A stretch of 7,971 nt of DNA from Leptolyngbya sp. SIO4C5 (GTDB lineage: Bacteria; Cyanobacteriota; Cyanobacteriia; Phormidesmidales; Phormidesmidaceae), in the NCBI GenBank assembly GCA_010671965.1, contig JAAHIC010000175.1:1-7971 (forward strand). Reading direction: 5' to 3'. How positions within the stretch are numbered: the first letter of the stretch is position 1; the number at the start of each line of letters is the position of its first letter. The notes beneath the pieces are model-generated. The model ran no database searches and was not told the DNA's origin. It saw nothing but the letters and a program-made list of their open reading frames with translations. This document shows positions 7,356 through 7,971 of the stretch, piece by piece. A program made the translations under genes and the position numbers.

Positions 7356-7422
7356 AGGTCTGCCGCAGTCAATGCAATCTGGAACACATCTACAGTTCGT
7401 CTAATTATAGAGCGGCAGACCT
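7356..7422. repeat. 11-bp perfect inverted repeat flanking the marR promoter
   Basis: AGGTCTGCCGC (7356-7366) and GCGGCAGACCT (7412-7422) are exact reverse complements separated by 45 nt. The left arm directly abuts the marR TTG start codon (7353-7355). The right arm lies just upstream of the TATAAT box. In a read-through transcript from the nitroreductase gene the arms could form an 11-bp stem ending at the start codon. As DNA they could be two half-sites bracketing the promoter. Next-base flanks do not pair and no target-site duplication is seen. Confidence 0.9.
7404..7409 (-). promoter_or_regulatory. Candidate -10 box of marR
   Basis: TATAAT, an exact sigma70-type -10 hexamer on the minus strand, lies 49-54 bases upstream of the marR start codon. 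It sits in the centre of a 12-bp symmetrical element TCTA-TAAT-TAGA (7400-7411). The best -35-like hexamer, CTGACA (7431-7436), is 21 bp away, which is too long, so an activator or a non-canonical -35 may be involved. A start of transcription near 7397 would be expected. Confidence 0.5.
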
Positions 7423-7436
7423 CTCTAGCCTGTCAG

Positions 7437-7971
7437 CTATCCCGGATACGCATTGCCGATTTGATCGACAAATACATTGTTTGACAGGGGCAATCGACCC
7501 GGATTTTTGCGTGGCTCTGCTTTGTAACCAATGGGCAACAGAACGGCGATCGCTAAATTGTCTCCAGCCCCAATAACTTTCTTGACCTGATCCTCTGCCC
7601 AGCCGTTCATGAAGCAGCTCGAAAGCCCCATTGCTTCTGCGGCTAGCGCCATATGGGTCGCCGCAATCATAGCGTCTTTAATGGCGTATTCGCGGTTGCG
7701 ATCGCCCAGATTTTCCTGAAACTCAGGAATCACGCTCTTAAACCGCTCCACCGCCTTGGGGGGCCAAGCGCCGCGATCTAGGGCTTCCTGATAGATTTTT
7801 TCCATCTGGGCCTCGTCTTTCCAGGCATAGGGAGCCGCCGCAAAAACGAAGGTGACAGGAGCCTGCACGATCTGCTCTTGCCCCCAAGCCGCTTCTGAGA
7901 GAGCTGCCTTTTGCTCGTCGCTTTGCACAAGTACGATGCGCCAGTCTTGCAGATTCCAGCTGCTGGGAGCG
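7437..7971 (-). CDS. Nitroreductase-family FMN flavoprotein (5' end outside window)
   Basis: Predicted FMN-dependent, NAD(P)H-using oxidoreductase of the nitroreductase family (PF00881), acting on nitro compounds, quinones or related substrates in the cytoplasm. The frame stays open to the window edge, so the gene is partial; a GTG at 7928 is internal and is not the start. The 177 visible residues begin with APSSWNLQDWR, the conserved FMN-contacting segment, so about 30-40 N-terminal residues, including the usual R-R-S motif, should lie beyond the edge. Further family features are GQEQIVQAPVTFVFAA, the central helix DAMIAATHMALAAEAMGLSSCFMNG, and the C-terminal LLPIGYKAEPRKNPGRLPL. The stop is TAG at 7437-7439, 81 bp before marR in the same direction. 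Control by the same regulator, or read-through into marR, is possible but not shown. The natural substrate cannot be deduced. Confidence 0.92.
   Translation of the reverse strand, partial: APSSWNLQDWRIVLVQSDEQKAALSEAAWGQEQIVQAPVTFVFAAAPYAWKDEAQMEKIYQEALDRGAWPPKAVERFKSVIPEFQENLGDRNREYAIKDAMIAATHMALAAEAMGLSSCFMNGWAEDQVKKVIGAGDNLAIAVLLPIGYKAEPRKNPGRLPLSNNVFVDQIGNAYPG

Larger units (their letters stand above)
256..7705. repeat. Dispersed HIP1 octamers (GCGATCGC), 15 copies
   Basis: GCGATCGC starts at 256, 584, 1119, 1410, 1949, 2093, 2223, 2818, 3605, 3679, 5516, 6025, 6280, 7546 and 7698, counted by eye. That is about one per 530 bp. Only the copy at 1949 is intergenic; the others lie inside genes. 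HIP1 is a known over-represented palindrome of many cyanobacterial genomes and is the main basis for assigning the window to that phylum. Confidence 0.9.

Noticed and set aside
7356..7422. The 67-bp segment with 11-bp terminal inverted repeats as a miniature transposable element
   Set aside because: No target-site duplication flanks it, it is very short, it contains the marR promoter, and no second copy is in the window.
7437..7928. GTG at 7928 as the start of the nitroreductase
   Set aside because: The frame continues upstream to the window edge and encodes the conserved APSSWNLQDWR segment, so the true start is outside the window.

Overview
The window most likely comes from a cyanobacterial chromosome. 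I counted 15 copies of the HIP1 octamer GCGATCGC in about 8 kb, where roughly 0.1 would be expected by chance; this density is a cyanobacterial signature. The genes also lack recognisable Shine-Dalgarno sequences, which is common in that phylum. The genus cannot be read from the sequence. All five genes are on the minus strand, so transcription runs from high to low coordinates. No tRNA, rRNA, insertion sequence or CRISPR array was seen.

In transcription order: (1) a nitroreductase-family FMN flavoprotein (7437-7971) whose N-terminus lies beyond the right edge; (2) after 81 bp, a MarR-family repressor (6831-7355) with a TTG start; (3) after a 206-bp regulatory gap, the periplasmic adaptor (5224-6624) of an RND efflux pump; (4) after 41 bp, the HAE1/AcrB-type inner-membrane RND transporter (2006-5182); (5) after a 287-bp gap, a two-RCK, two-TM channel-like protein (12-1718).

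The centre is a recognisable local efflux circuit: a MarR repressor next to an AcrAB-like operon. No TolC-type outer-membrane channel is encoded here, but the adaptor keeps the R-L-S docking motif at its hairpin tip, so it probably uses a TolC homologue encoded elsewhere. The transporter keeps its complete proton-relay set and most of its Phe-rich drug pocket. The nitroreductase fits a xenobiotic or redox theme, but a functional link to the pump is inference.

The non-coding gaps hold the least explained structure. A perfect 16-bp direct repeat lies just upstream of the adaptor gene. A perfect 11-bp inverted repeat with a 45-nt spacer brackets a consensus TATAAT box in front of marR, and one arm touches the marR start codon. 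A small stem followed by T residues lies after marR. In the proteins, the main oddities are the channel-like protein's pore loop, which lacks the TVGYG potassium filter, and the replacement of the acidic NAD-ribose-binding residue in its first Rossmann fold. I saw no convincing evidence for a wholly new multi-gene system; the findings are specific oddities within otherwise recognisable genes.
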